A DNA stretch of 64,000 nucleotides from Phytophthora colocasiae (lineage: Eukaryota > Oomycota > Peronosporomycetes > Peronosporales > Peronosporaceae), in the NCBI GenBank assembly GCA_018806915.1, contig JAGKQI010000050.1:124001-188000 (forward strand), in the 5' to 3' direction. Below, piece by piece: positions 25,501 to 36,590 of the stretch (within the stretch, counting starts at the first letter, position 1; each line of letters opens with the position of its first letter). Position numbers and translations under genes: made by a program. Under the pieces are notes generated by a model that made no database searches, had not been told where the DNA came from, and was given only the letters and a program-made list of their open reading frames with translations.

Positions 25501-25811
25501 GAACCAACATTTCCACCCTGCGACATATTGGCAGTTGCCGAAGCAGGACAAGTGCCTGTGGCGTCGCCTGCCGCCCCATTCGGTGGGGCGTTTAAGCTCA
25601 GAGAAGCGTTCGTTTCCTCAGTCATGAGCGAAAGGACGGAGTTTTGAAAATGGTCGCCTGTTTGGCAAGTCAAATTCAAGTTTCTGAGTCTGAGAGAATC
25701 AGATTGTGCGACGGGACACCAGAGACTCTGAAAACCAGGTAACTGACAAAGAGTTGCAGCTACACTACGCTCTGAAAACCGTCTATCAGGATGTCCGATA
25801 GGCCTGGCCAT
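22516..25811 (-). pseudogene. Antisense ORF of element B (~1,100 aa), broken by a 10-nt deletion
   Basis: ATG at 25811, 56 bp inside the 3' LTR, running against gag. A 10-nt deletion near 23,980 shifts the frame (25,811-23,946, then 23,958-22,516). Predicted layout: Ser/Pro/Ala-rich N-terminus, coiled coil (about 24,720-24,510), acidic Ser/Asp/Glu/Lys block (about 23,700-23,430), basic KKSKRS stretch, and a C-terminal region rich in Trp/Tyr (WLYYGIRVQR, EFYFHKR, WIWQDPRVAEL). No known domain, signal peptide or membrane segment is visible. The closest relative is the ORF at 40,351-43,639. Function unknown. Confidence 0.8.
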
Positions 25812-25854
25812 GATACGCAGCTTGGAGAAAGTTCCGCACTGATGGATCGTGACC

Positions 25855-25866
25855 AGGAGGGGCGGT
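25855..25866 (+). other. Polypurine tract of element B
   Basis: AGGAGGGGCGGT directly abuts the TG of the 3' LTR, the normal site for plus-strand priming. The same tract, reversed, abuts the C 3' LTR at 40,296-40,307. Confidence 0.75.
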
Positions 25867-27551
25867 TGACATGATGTTATTTCCGATTTTCGAGCGACAG
25901 GTGGATATTACGTTACGATGTGATTGGTTATACTATGGGTTATAAGCGAAAGGGACTTAGGGCCGCGGCCGCACCCGTGCGACATCTGTGGAAGATTGTG
26001 GACAAACCTTCGCCTGACTGTAAAGGGGCCCAAAGGACCAGAAGTGTACTTTAGAGTGTTCACAACTCTGAAGGTCAACTACACTCTGTCTGGTCACCGG
26101 ACTTTCCCCGACGAGAGTGCCTAAGTTCTGGCGGAAAGTCTCTCAGAAGAACGTATCTCTGAGAGACCTCATCCCGTTACCGTCCAGCGCGACGATGGAT
26201 GGTTCAAGGATTCACAACATATACCCGCAGAGACCAAGTATCGCGCGCCGGACGCCGCGCACCCGCACAACCCTCAAGATCTTCCTGTACGTTGAAGCAT
26301 TAGTGCTCCGTACTCTGGTTTCTTACTCAAAACTCTGGTATCTCTAACTCTGAGTGACTAAGACTCTGAAAACCAAGTGATATCAGACTCTGAAAACCAG
26401 GATACCAGACTCTGAAACCACCGAAGATCCAAGACCATACTGAAACCAAGTGAACCCAAGTTCAAGTCACGCATTCAAGTGATTACTGACCTGCACATCC
26501 CCCCGTAAGGACGTCTCTACTTGTTATCCCATCGAGATCTGCTGCACAAATTGCATACTGAAGCCAAGTCAAGATACCTGATGCATACGAGAACCAAGTG
26601 TACCTGAGATTTGAAGACTGACTGCTCAAAGGACGCAAAAGACGACAAGAAGAAGAGAGTTACCAGAGATATATGATAGTTATGAGGAAGATAAACGATA
26701 AACAGAGTTCAATTTGCTTGCTACTGCACAAGTCCGCTTGAGAGGTATCCAAGCCACTACGTCATTACGTGAGTCGTGTGATCTCCACCAAATTCAATCC
26801 CCTTAGGTGGAGATCAGGTAACGCAGAGACCTGAAAGGACCCGCCTATTCCATATCCTAGTTGGGTCGTTTGTGTGTCTCTAGCGGTAGCCCATTTCATA
26901 TTGATCGTTTGGACAGGCTCTGGAAACTAGACAGTCGTTTTCAGAGTGCAAGGTAGACTGTTATATATAGCCGATTGTATTGGTTTATATTTTTCCCTCT
27001 ATACTAGAGGGTGGTGCGCGAACGTAAAGGGATACCAGACAGACCAGGTGTCTGGTAGCAAGTCCCTAGTTGACCTGGAGTGTTAGCCCACCGTTCAAGG
27101 GCCTAGAAAGAATAAGAACGGCTATATATATTTGTATATTTTCGAACTCTGTGTATTGGTTGTTTATCTCTGAAAGTCAGGTACCTCGGTTCTGGATTTG
27201 TGATATTCAGACACCGATTTCAAACTTTCTCTGGTATATTAACCTCTTTTCGACCGCCGACTTCCTGGAAACCATCTTGGTTCCCAGAGATTCCGACTCC
27301 CGAACGCTCCTGGAAGGATTTCCTGAATACCGACACCAGACTCCAAGGGAACCCCAACTTCTCCTCACACCACACTCTCTGACTCCGGCGAGGGTCATAT
27401 TTCCGAAGACAACGAACCCACGAGGATACCGCAAGGTACCACACGCCAACCTACCGTTGTACGGCTCTGAAAACCCCTTTTCAGTAGTCGTATAACTAGG
27501 GTTCACTATACGCCCCTGCTCCGCGACCAAAGTTTCACCGACTTCGCGACA
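25867..27551 (+). repeat. 3' LTR of element B (1,685 bp)
   Basis: TGACATGATG to CTTCGCGACA. It is nearly identical to the 5' LTR over the first ~1.3 kb. Over the last ~380 bp (27,170-27,551) it is closer to the C LTRs than to its own 5' LTR, for instance in the stretch reading TGAAAGTCAGGT. Confidence 0.93.
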
Positions 27552-27552
27552 T

Positions 27553-28140
27553 CTACCATTATCCATTGGAAGTACGCGATACGTGAATGATCTGGCGAAT
27601 ACAAAACGAAGAAACGCACGAGATGTTGATTCCACAATGACGCTGTCGATTGGATCTGCTAAGCAGTTGCCTATTAACCAAGTAGCCGTCGCTCCTCTCC
27701 AAACGCCTAGTATTCTGTCTGTAGGACCAAAATTACCGCTTGCAGATAATACTGAAATACGGGACGCTCAAGGTGCTCTGCAGTTGCTTTTCCACTCGGA
27801 ATACGTTGTAGTAGCTGAGTTTATCAAGTGTGCGATTCCCGTATTGTATGCTGTGTACCTTGGGTTGCTCTACCATCTCCCGACTGCAGCATATTACCTA
27901 CATGCACGATCATTAACCCCACAAAACTTCGTTAGGGCATAGGTTAACTTATTTCTCTATTCACTGGTGGAATTTGCCTCGTTCGGAGGTTTAGCAGTCA
28001 TGTTGAAGCGAAAATGTGGGTTTTCTCCGGTCTACTAGCTCGCATTTGTACTGGAGACGCAAGTGACGACAATTCAAGGCCATCTCTTCCTCTGGATATC
28101 TGTGATTTTGCAAATGACTCTAGTTCATAACGGTAATTTT
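27553..28140 (+). pseudogene. Membrane-protein pseudogene (oomycete repeated family)
   Basis: A single frame runs from the edge of element B to about 28,140 with only two stops (27,940-27,942 and 28,036-28,038). It starts mid-protein (LPLSIGSTRYVNDLANTK), so the N-terminus was lost when B arrived. Hydrophobic segments include EFIKCAIPVLYAVYLGLLY and LFLWISVILQMTLVH, typical of a multi-pass membrane protein. I believe I recognise this as a repeated Phytophthora family of unknown function, but that is from memory. Element D sits just beyond its 3' end. Confidence 0.55.
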
Positions 28141-28182
28141 AGTTGTTGCGATGTTTCTAATATTGATGAGAAGTCTGATACG

Positions 28183-29011
28183 AGTAATATACCTGGCTTG
28201 AAGACGGGTTTGCACCTGGGTTCTGACATCCCACAGCAGTCAACGAAGGAAAAAGATCCTAACGGAGACCTTGAAGTGGATCGCAGGAGCACCAATGAGA
28301 AGAACGCTCATGAAGATGTACGAGGACAGGCCCATGTTGAAGATGTGACTGACTGAGATGTCAGCCGAACGCAATGAAGTACCTGCTGGACGGAGTTCCG
28401 AAATTGCCGAGCAGGACACAGTTCCGAATCTGCCACGTAGGGCGCAGGTTTCGAGAGTGCTGAGTGAGACGCAGTTCCCGAACGGTTGAGTGAGAAGCAC
28501 GCCGAGAAGGGACAACGTTGAGACAACAACGATAAGAGATCCACAACAAACGACGAAAGCCAGCGAGGTAAGCTGAAGAGTGGAGACAACCACTGGTGAA
28601 TTCCTAGCAACCGCTGATAAACGACGAGGGGCAGCAAGAGCTGTTGAAGAGAGAAAGAGAGAGACGTGGAGACAACCACGAGCGGGGACCAGGGATCCAC
28701 ATCAAACGACGAGGCTTGGTTGCGAGAGCTATTGACAAGTGGAGGCAACCACAAGTGGTGTTGAAAGACCCGCTTATAAACGACGAAGTGGCAGCGAGAG
28801 CTGTTGAGGAACCGTATATTGATACATTAATATAAATAGGCACGTTCTTCGTTGACGAACGACGAACGAGCCGGCGCGGTGAACCGAGCCAGGAGACGAC
28901 CAGTGAACGTGAAAGTGTGTCCTTTGACACCCGATTCTTGGGAACACCACCCAGCGCAGCACACGAGCGACGACCCACTGACTGGCAGTGAAAGAGAATA
29001 AACCTGTTACA
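28183..29011 (+). repeat. 5' LTR of element D (829 bp)
   Basis: Runs from AGTAATATACC (first base mutated from T, as the copy at 59,925 shows TGTAATATACC) to CCTGTTACA, giving TGTAA...TTACA ends. It contains three degenerate copies of a 73-86 bp unit marked by GTGGAGACAACCAC (28,580, 28,666 and, as GTGGAGGCAACCAC, 28,739). The 675+154 bp split seen in the other copy falls at 28,857/28,858. Confidence 0.9.
28831..28838 (+). promoter_or_regulatory. Candidate TATA box of the D LTR
   Basis: TATAAATA, about 20 bp upstream of the point where the D 3' LTR is split. It probably marks the end of U3, so transcription would start near 28,860. The same box is at about 60,573 in the displaced LTR piece. 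Confidence 0.5.
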
Positions 29012-29029
29012 TGGTGGTCATACAGGGGC
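29012..29029 (+). other. Primer-binding site of element D
   Basis: TGGTGGTCATACAGGGGC directly follows the LTR end. The TGG start fits a tRNA 3' CCA. It is a different primer from that used by A, B and C. Confidence 0.65.
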
Positions 29030-29073
29030 TTTCACTTATAGTCTCACCACAGCAGAAACGCCTACATACGAAG

Positions 29074-31460
29074 ATGGCGAGCAGAACGAGAGAGACAGCG
29101 CGGAAACGTGTCACGAAGAAGAAAGCGACGAGGTCACAAAGCCCGAAGAGAGGACAGTCTCGACGTCGTGAGAAGACTGTTGATGAAAACGCCGCGGACG
29201 ACCGGCACCGTAGCGACGAATCGACGATCAGTCCCGAGGAATACGAAGACAAACGTGCCGTACCAACGGAGGTAGAAGAGGAATACGCAGTAAGAACGAG
29301 AAGCCAGGGGAGAAGCCGAACGTTTCTTGGCAACGGCTGCAGTCGCGGGAGAAGGACAAACAGCATTTCGAAGTGGACAACAACTCATAAGCGCTGTACT
29401 GGGAGAAATCCTGACGCCGACAGAAGACGAGCAGCCACGCGTGGTAGGACCGGATGCCGCCCCAGGTGCTGGACAACAAGAACCTTCTAACGATGTAGCC
29501 GTAGAACACGACGGCGATGAACCAGTATACGGAGATCTACCATACGCAGCCGAAGATGAATATGGTGAAGGTGCACCCGAACGACAACCAACGGGGTAGA
29601 GATCATGACGTCAGCACTCCAAGAGCTCCGTGAAGAGGTTCGACAACTACGGTTGAAACGTGGCGAACAAAGGCCCCGACGGGAACCTCAACGAGTTGCA
29701 CAAGATGCAGATCGAAACCAACGGGAGAGAAGACCCATTCGGCAGGACGTTAGACGAGATAACCATGAAGATGGCCAACCACCTGACCGACGTGGATCGC
29801 ACGAAAATAGGCGGCGAGGAGGATCCCAAGGTCGACGGTAGACGGCACCATGGCGACAAATGGAACGGCGACGGCGGGAACCACCTGGAAGTGAAGGCTC
29901 ACCGCCCTCCTCTAGCAGTGAAAGTAGCTCAGATGACCATGGAAGGCGTGACGCTGGACTACGACGAAGACAACGTAATAGCTCCGAAGACGAGTCTAGA
30001 AGCGAATCAGAAGAACATAAGCGGATCCGACGACACCGCGGGCAGCACGAGCACCGGGAACATCGAGGGAGACGACACCGGGACCGGCGCAGATCATCCC
30101 GACGAGAACGACGCCGAGATCGTCATGAAGCACGAGGACGACGGAGAGGTAACGTTAAAGATTTGGAACTGCCAACGTTCAACCCTACGACTGGAGCGAC
30201 AGTATCCACTTGGAGCGACCGCATCGATATGGCATTGCAGGGCGCTAAGTAATCAGGACGTGGCGAGTAGAGTGACCACGCGCTTTACTTCATCCTAGGA
30301 AACAACTCATGGGCGAAGCTGCCAGTTGGTGGGTTGACTTCAATCGCAGACTGACGGACAATCAACGCACATGGACCCACCTGAAACAAGCTCTGTTACG
30401 ACGGTATGGACCAAAAGAAGACATCTCACTAGCGGAATATCGAGTGAATACCAGGTCAAGAGGTGCAAAGGAGTCGCATGCAGATTACGCAGCAGCTCTA
30501 CGGAAAGCAGCAGGACGCAGTCGTGTTAGTGAGCGAGTGTTGATGGCACAATTCTACCGCGGCATGGACAAAACTACACGTCAGTTGGTGAAGCAGCAGG
30601 GACCGGAAAAAAATCTGGAAGACGCAGTAATAAAGGCGACAGAGATCGACGACCCCATGGAAAACCTTGCGGAACTAGCACCGGCTGGGCAAACTACCAC
30701 TTCGACGACGACCGAATCAGCTACGGACGGCCTCATGGTGAGATCAGTAACCTTACCAGGTGTGGGTAGTGTGTATGTCCCGGTATCTGGCGCGACAGAG
30801 GGAATCAAAAATTATGCAGCCGTGGGTCCAGATGGCCTCGTCCTCTACACGAATCCAAAGGGGGCGTGGAACATCATAACTGGGAAATACGAGTTACCCG
30901 CAGGACGAAAGTGGAATTCAAGATATTGGGCGGAGCCGACGACTCAAAAGCGGACGAAGGTGAAAAAGAAGGACAGCCGGCGCAAGGAACGAAGGCAACG
31001 AGAGCAACGAGAAGTTGACTCGTCGGATGATGACGAACGAAGCAAACAGTCTCGTAAAGCTAAGCAGCGGCGCACCACAGACACCAGTGAGGAGGAGTAC
31101 GAACCAAAGCCCCGAAAGCACACCAAACCCAAGCGAACAGTGAATTCCAGCGACGATGAGCGAGACGTGAAATCCCAGAAGAAGTTGAAAGCGGCGGTAC
31201 GGCAGGTACTTGCTGAAGAAGGTCAGAAGCAACAACTCTCGAGGAAGTCATCACCGAGCGGGACCAGCTGCCGTATCTGTGGGCAAAGTGGTCATCGGGC
31301 CGCGTATTGTACCAACGGACCGAAATGTTTTGCTTGTCACAAGCATGGGCACATGGCGCGGGACTGTACGGATACGGAAGCTAAAGCCAGAAATGACGAG
31401 TATATGGCTAAACGGAAGGAGAGGTTGAAGTCGGCAGAAAACGGGAACGGGACATTGTAG
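29074..31460 (+). pseudogene. gag: Element D gag pseudogene
   Basis: ATG at 29,074 (MASRTRETARKRVTKKK, very basic). The frame shifts near 29,310, 29,600 and 30,300, with an extra stop at 29,839-29,841. A long Arg/Glu/Ser-rich segment is followed by the capsid domain (about 30,180-30,650; GEAASWWVDFNRRL, LKQALLRRYG) and a Lys/Arg-rich linker. Two perfect CX2CX4HX4C knuckles follow, CRICGQSGHRAAYC and CFACHKHGHMARDC, near 31,265-31,370. The last 383 codons form one open frame. Confidence 0.85.
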
Positions 31461-33638
31461 GGGGAGTACGATGTCCGAGAAATGCTCGGGATCCCCGGCA
31501 ATTGGCAGGCGTGGGCAGGAAAACAGCAACCACGAGTACCATGAGCATACCGAGCACCGAGTCGGGTGTGGACGAGCGAACGAGGAATGATGAACAGAAT
31601 GAACAAAAGGCGAATAAAGAAACGGTGGCGGGCGATGATTTACCGGATGATCTGACAAAACGGAAGCGAGGGACACTGGTCAAGAGTGCCAGAACGGCGG
31701 CCGAGATGGTGACGAGCGAGATACTGAAGGACGCGACTGAAGAAGATGTTGAGCGGTCTGCTCGATATGTGTCGACAACACGTCCGACGATGATGGCCGT
31801 GCGGTACTTACGTGCTAACCGTGAGGACGAGGAACGCGAATGGTGCGTGATCGCAGCCAACACTGACGTTGATGAAGGAGTAACTGGAGGGGCGAGCACT
31901 TAATGAAAACTGGAGGGGGCGCCGTAGGATGCTCGGACGACGAAGCTACAAGTAAATCGAAGAACCAGCGAATAGGCGTTGATGCGGCGACGACCCCGGA
32001 CAGACGTGTGGCAATAGAAGCAGAAGAGTGGCAACCGAGCGGCAGTACTGTCGATCCGAATGAGCATACGAAGGATAACCAGTCGTTGACGAGTAGAAAT
32101 GCAAAGACTACGGAAGCCTCAATGGCAGATTCAGCATTGGAACCAGACCTTGCAAGTCTTCGGAAGACCCGAAAAACCGCCAGGAAGTTAGCTAAACGAC
32201 GGAAAGCAACAGCACGGTTGGCTAGGCGACGAAGTGGATCTGAAACCGAACGAGCAATAACGGCCGCAGAACGGAGTCGTGAAAGGCGTAAAGAAACGAA
32301 TACTGCTTGGGTGGCGTTGGAGCTGCGCAAGCAACAACGACAACTGGAAGGCGAGGTGACGGCGGGCAAAGCCTTGTGAGATGTGAATACTGCACGTGTT
32401 AGCCTGGTAAAACAACGGCGAGCAGCGCAGCCACCTACAAACCATGAGCGAGGAGATCAAGTTGAGTACATTGAGGCTGACGATGGAGTACCAACAGCGT
32501 TAATGAACGTGGACGGCAAAGTACGACAGGTGAAGTTAGATAGTGGGGCGCGATATACCGTGGCAGGTACCGACTGGATGCAGTATGGTGATAGAGTCGC
32601 TAATGAAGCTCCCGTAGATTACGTGGGGGGCATCAGTGGATTTCTGTTGGATGTGGTTGGTGTATGGAAATTTACCTTCAAAACGTGTTCGGGGGGAAGT
32701 TGACGGTCGAAGCGTGTATTGTTGCTGGCTGCGGGAACGAATTTCTATTGGGAGTAGATTTCATGCAAGCGCGAGGAGCGACCATGGACTTCCAGCGACA
32801 AGAAGTACGCTATGCCGAAGGAGAACGGATAGTAGTGATTCCGTTCCAGACTCACGACAGCGACGGAGTAGCAAGGATCGCAACTGTGCGAATGGTTAGC
32901 CGAACGGAGATCGCTGGGAATACGGTGACACCAGTGGAAGTTGCCGTCCCCGCCGCAAATGATGAACGGGGTGTTTTCCTACCAACCAGACACCTTGGAT
33001 CGGTGCTCTTGGCAGCGACAGTGACCACCGCAAGAAATGGAAGAGCGTGGATACCCGCTATCAACACAAATACGAAGTAAGCAAAGATTCCGAACAAGAA
33101 ACAGCTCGGCACGTGGATACCCGTTGATGATGACGTGAAAATCCTTACAATGAATGGACAGTTGGACACGGAGCGAGTAGAGCATTGGATAAGTGAACTT
33201 GGTGACTGCGAGACTCCATTGCCAAACGAGACTGAAGTGAACATTGGTACCGATGATCCGAAGTCGAGGGAGTTAGTGCTGAAATTGCTAAGGGTTTACC
33301 GATCATTGATGACGAATGCTAGTGAATGCCCACCTGCGACAACATTAGATGTCCAATATCACATTGATACGGGATCAGCTTCACCGATCATGCTCAAACG
33401 ACGACGCCAAGCACAAACGGATGACGGCATTATTGATGAGAAGTGGAAAAGATGCTGAAGGCTGGTGTGATTGAGGAACGTAATGGTGGATGGGGATTTC
33501 CTGTGGTCCTAGTGTGAAAGAAGGATGGGGAAGTACGCTTTTGTGTCGATTACAGAGCACTCAACAAGATCACTAAGAAGGATGTTTATCCTCTTCCACG
33601 AATTGACGAAACTTTGGAGGCATTGGGTGGCGCCTTAT
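31461..33638 (+). pseudogene. pol: Element D pol pseudogene, N-terminal part (protease and start of RT)
   Basis: The frame is broken several times. A charged spacer precedes the retropepsin motif [12 protein letters not shown] (about 32,536), whose second half (FLLGVDFMQARG) is in another frame from 32,664. RT starts near 33,440 (LKAGVIEERNGGWGFPVVLV, with a stop at the next codon, then [20 protein letters not shown]). It is cut at 33,638 after EALGGALL. The next codons of this RT are at 63,131-63,121 on the opposite strand. Confidence 0.85.
33634..33638 (+). repeat. Target-site duplication of element F, left copy
   Basis: CTTAT, immediately before the F LTR. The matching copy reads ATAAG on the plus strand at 63,132-63,136, that is, CTTAT on the minus strand, immediately beside the other F LTR. 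Confidence 0.85.
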
Positions 33639-34050
33639 TGCAGCGGGGCTGCGTAGGTGTGCACGGCACAGAGGAAGTTTGGTTGACTCGTAGAGTCCTG
33701 CTTGCAAGGCACTAGCCTTCGGTTCTATACAAGAACCACGTAGTCCACTAAATACGGGACTCTCACAATCAGTGTCCATATAGTAAAGGAACTAACACTA
33801 ATTATGTAAAATGCAAACTGATTTTTATTTATTTTATTGCCCTAATCCTGAATGTAACGGATTTAGTATCTAACATACTAAATCCTAATCAAATGCAATG
33901 TGTGGCTCTGAGCTAACAGCCAGCAACTGGCTGCATATGTGACGTGTGAGAAACACTATGTGTCGTACACGGATCTGTGACTTGTGACCTGGATGGTGTA
34001 TACCACACCTATTGTAGCCAAGGCGCGCAGCGCCGTGTAACCCCGTTACA
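33639..34050 (-). repeat. 3' LTR of element F (412 bp)
   Basis: On the minus strand it runs TGTAACGGGG to CCCCGCTGCA. It differs from the copy at 63,137-63,548 at two of 412 positions by my reading, so F is a recent insertion. The polypurine tract beside it identifies it as the 3' LTR. Confidence 0.92.
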
Positions 34051-34062
34051 CCCTCCCCCACC
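34051..34062 (-). other. Polypurine tract of element F
   Basis: The minus strand reads GGTGGGGGAGGG directly before the LTR TG. This shows that the sequence to the right is the 3' internal end of F. Confidence 0.75.
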
Positions 34063-34144
34063 AAAACGTGGATACGGAGTATCTACAACTGTAGACATAA
34101 CTGCCTTGTCAAGGCCTGTCACCGGCAACTTTCCGATAAAAGAA

Positions 34145-34862
34145 ATCTCTCAACGAGAGTGCGCGGGCGCGCTGGCTCAACGAGCACATTCTCCAATTCT
34201 CCCCAGCGAGCCAACCGCTCCTGAGGTGTCCCGTTACCAGGCGTCTACGCCTCAGCGCCTCAGCGCTTTCCGGTCTGAGCCCTCGGCTCCTCTCACGCTC
34301 TCCGTATCGGAGTATTTCGCGACGTCTCGCCTTCGCTACGGAGCGATGTTCAAGGCCAGCCCGACGTCAAGTGGTAGCGGTGGCTCACCCTTCGAGTACA
34401 CGACAGCGTCGCCGACGCGCGACCCACGTCGCTCTCCTACGTAGGAAGGCGAGGTCGAAGTGGACTACGAGGAGTCCGAACAGGGCGATGTCCATGCGTC
34501 TCCTGCTCCTGCGAGGCCTCGGACGACTCGATCTGAGCTGCGCTCTCCACGTGATCCGCGTCGGTACTCAATTCCTCGGCAGCTGCGGCAGCCCAATCCG
34601 TTCCCGGAGGGACCTTCGAGCCTCGTGCTGAACGCGTTGCGCAACGCACCACCACTTCCTGCTCGCGATGAGCCAGAGTCACTCAAGGGCGTCGAAGACG
34701 CGATCACCAACCCTCTGGATGAAGCACAGGAGGCTTCCATGAGCGGTGCTCCAGAGTCACGTCGACCGGTCCAACGGGACATCGTGGGGACTTCGTCGCA
34801 GCGCGACTACGGCTTCGAGCCTCGTGACCCTGCCGAGCAGGTGAAGCAGTTGATGGCGCAGC
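34145..34862 (+). pseudogene. Antisense ORF fragment in the 3' region of element F
   Basis: A plus-strand frame, antisense to F, open apart from one TAG at 34,442-34,444. Codon use is regular with G/C third positions, and the product is Pro/Ser/Arg-rich (RDPRRYSIPRQLRQPNPFPE, FEPRDPAEQVKQLMAQ). The first ATG in frame is at 34,346, but coding-like sequence starts earlier; the 5' limit given is approximate. It ends abruptly at 34,862, where D LTR sequence begins. No domain recognised. Minus-strand frames here look like shadows. Its position next to the 3' LTR copies the layout of B and C. Confidence 0.45.
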
Positions 34863-35016
34863 AACGACGAACGAGCTGGCGCGGTGAACCGAGCCAGGAG
34901 ACGACCAGTGAACGTGAAAGTGTGTCCTTTGACACCCGATCCTTGGGAACACCACCCAGCGCAGCACACGAGCGACGACCCATTGACTGGCAGTGAAAGA
35001 GAATAAACCTGTTACA
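34863..35016 (+). repeat. Element D 3' LTR, last 154 bp
   Basis: Matches 28,858-29,011 with few changes and ends in CCTGTTACA followed by the TACG duplication. The first 675 bp of this LTR are at 59,925-60,599, and the two pieces meet without gap or overlap. The cut lies about 20 bp beyond the TATAAATA, near the expected U3/R border. Confidence 0.85.
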
Positions 35017-35020
35017 TACG

Positions 35021-36142
35021 TTTTGCTTGTAGGCGTTGATTTGGAAGCTCCGTTTAAATAGGAAATTTACGAATGTATCGTCAGTGATAGCACCATGTCA
35101 AGTATGGTGGAGCTATGGTGGAGCTATGGTGTCACATCGATTTAAGGCCGCGAGTAAATGAAGAACAGAGCGAGTGGGGGATGCACCATTTAACAGTAGT
35201 CCCATATCGCCATTCTTTGGCGCCCTGTCACGATGTCTTCGGCTCTCTGCCAGATTGGTCAGCTGGTGGTATAACCCAACTATGTATCTCGCAAGCACTG
35301 GAGATTCCAACAATGGTTGTAGACACTAACGAAAAAATTCAATACCGCCCTCAAGCCCGGATTTACAAGGCATGATCGGAATATGTATGGCTGCGACGCT
35401 GTCTTCTTCCGGTTGTCCATGATGTGATGCTCCGAATGTTTTTTGGAGATCTCAAACTTGGCTCGCTGGTATAAAAAACTAAATTCTAAAAAGAATTTAA
35501 TCGCTGTTGTAATCTCCAGTGAGTGAAATTCAGTTGCTTGGTTACTTGTTTCCTGTCAAAGAGGGACAAGTTGGCGTAGACTACTGTAGCTTTTTGGATG
35601 ATTTCCGCAACTTAGCTTCGTTGGCAGTGAATGAACGCTAGAACTTTCAATATTTTTCCTCGGCGTTGAATACAATGCAGACTTGATTGCCAAATATTTA
35701 TTTGTTACGGCGAAATGGGAGAATGTGAATTTGGAGCTTTGGTGGTCGAAAGATTGTGTGCAAGGACCAGAAACGTCACCACACCATCACTTTCCTATTA
35801 CTTTATTTTAAAAGAATATGTGTAGCTACGCTCAATAATATATATTCCAGCTTCCTATCACGGGACTACCAGAAAAAAAATGATGGAATCACTTACTTCA
35901 CGATACCAAAGAGTATACCTACTAAATAGTCTGCTACACCTGGCGCAGTACTTCATGAAGTATTGCCTGGTAATGAGCGGTTCGAGTGTGCAACATTAGA
36001 GAAGTCAGTTTCTACGGCATCGAGAAACAATCTCAACCCGGAAATCGCTCCTGAAAACTAATCAGCCCGCGTGAAACGCGGCATTAGTATTAACTATGGC
36101 GGGATTGCGAGCACAATGCAATACATTTCTTCAGTGGATTAC
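35021..36142. other. Intergenic, AT-rich; no gene recognised
   Basis: The sequence after the D insertion. A short plus frame at 35,115-35,375 (ends EIPTMVVDTNEKIQYRP) may be a gene fragment but I do not recognise it. An 11-bp unit ATGGTGGAGCT is repeated in tandem near 35,104-35,125. The rest is AT-rich with no coding signal. Confidence 0.4.
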
Positions 36143-36590
36143 GGAGATGTCTGGTTCCAGAGGTGCACGACGATTGTTCTTTGGAGACCTTATTGTTGGG
36201 TCACGGCTATATTTCCTGAAAACACTAAACCCAACGATTCAGCAGTGCGTTCGGAGTCGTGTGTAGCGATTGCATGCTGGAACACTACTTCTTCTCGTGC
36301 TCAGAATTACAAGAAACTGTGGGTGCCATGGAGCAACATTTTCACTGTCGGCTTAGGTTGGCAAATACTACTTTTCCCGTAGTCACGAGATGTCAATACG
36401 GACTGGAAACACCACTACAAACTCCTGATGCTGTTGTGGAGCAATTGTTTTTCCTGCTACTTGGCGGCTACAAGATTCACTTCAAGGAGACGGAAACAGA
36501 AACATTGAGCACTCAAAGTGTGATAAATTCGTTTCATCTACACTACCAACTTATCTACGAGGAAATGATTTCAGCTCTTCAGGGAATGCA
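36143..36590 (+). repeat. Interspersed repeat, copy 2
   Basis: High identity to 13,414-13,921, same orientation, with differing small indels. One frame (36,259-36,618) is open for 119 codons, but the copy at 13.5 kb is broken differently. Possible LINE 3' end; not proven. Confidence 0.5.

Larger units (their letters stand above)
16004..27551 (+). mobile_element. Element B: non-autonomous Gypsy derivative with gag and antisense ORF but no pol
   Basis: Order: 5' LTR, PBS, gag, protease stub, antisense ORF (minus), polypurine tract, 3' LTR. Compared with C about 5.3 kb of pol is missing at 22,409/22,410. The flanking four bases differ (CACC before, TCTA after) and the flanking genes are unrelated, so there is no target-site duplication. 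The two LTRs differ at about five places in the first 1.3 kb but about twenty in the last 380 bp, which suggests a recombinant of two elements. Confidence 0.9.
28183..35016 (+). mobile_element. Element D, left part: degenerate Gypsy, interrupted by F
   Basis: 5' LTR at 28,183-29,011, then gag, protease and RT up to 33,638, where the F LTR begins. The last 154 bp of the D 3' LTR are at 34,863-35,016. The 4-bp duplication TACG (28,179-28,182 and 35,017-35,020) shows that these are the two ends of one insertion. The rest of D (RT remnant, RNase H, integrase, C-terminus, first 675 bp of the 3' LTR) is at 59,405-63,136. Gag and pol have many frameshifts. Confidence 0.85.

Noticed and set aside
29327..29599. 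Small plus-strand frames within D gag as separate genes
   Set aside because: They are consecutive parts of one gag reading frame separated by frameshifts, as the matching composition and order show.
34863..34996. Continuation of the F antisense ORF into D LTR sequence
   Set aside because: The frame happens to stay open over the junction, but the sequence from 34,863 on is D LTR, so the fused protein is not a natural gene.
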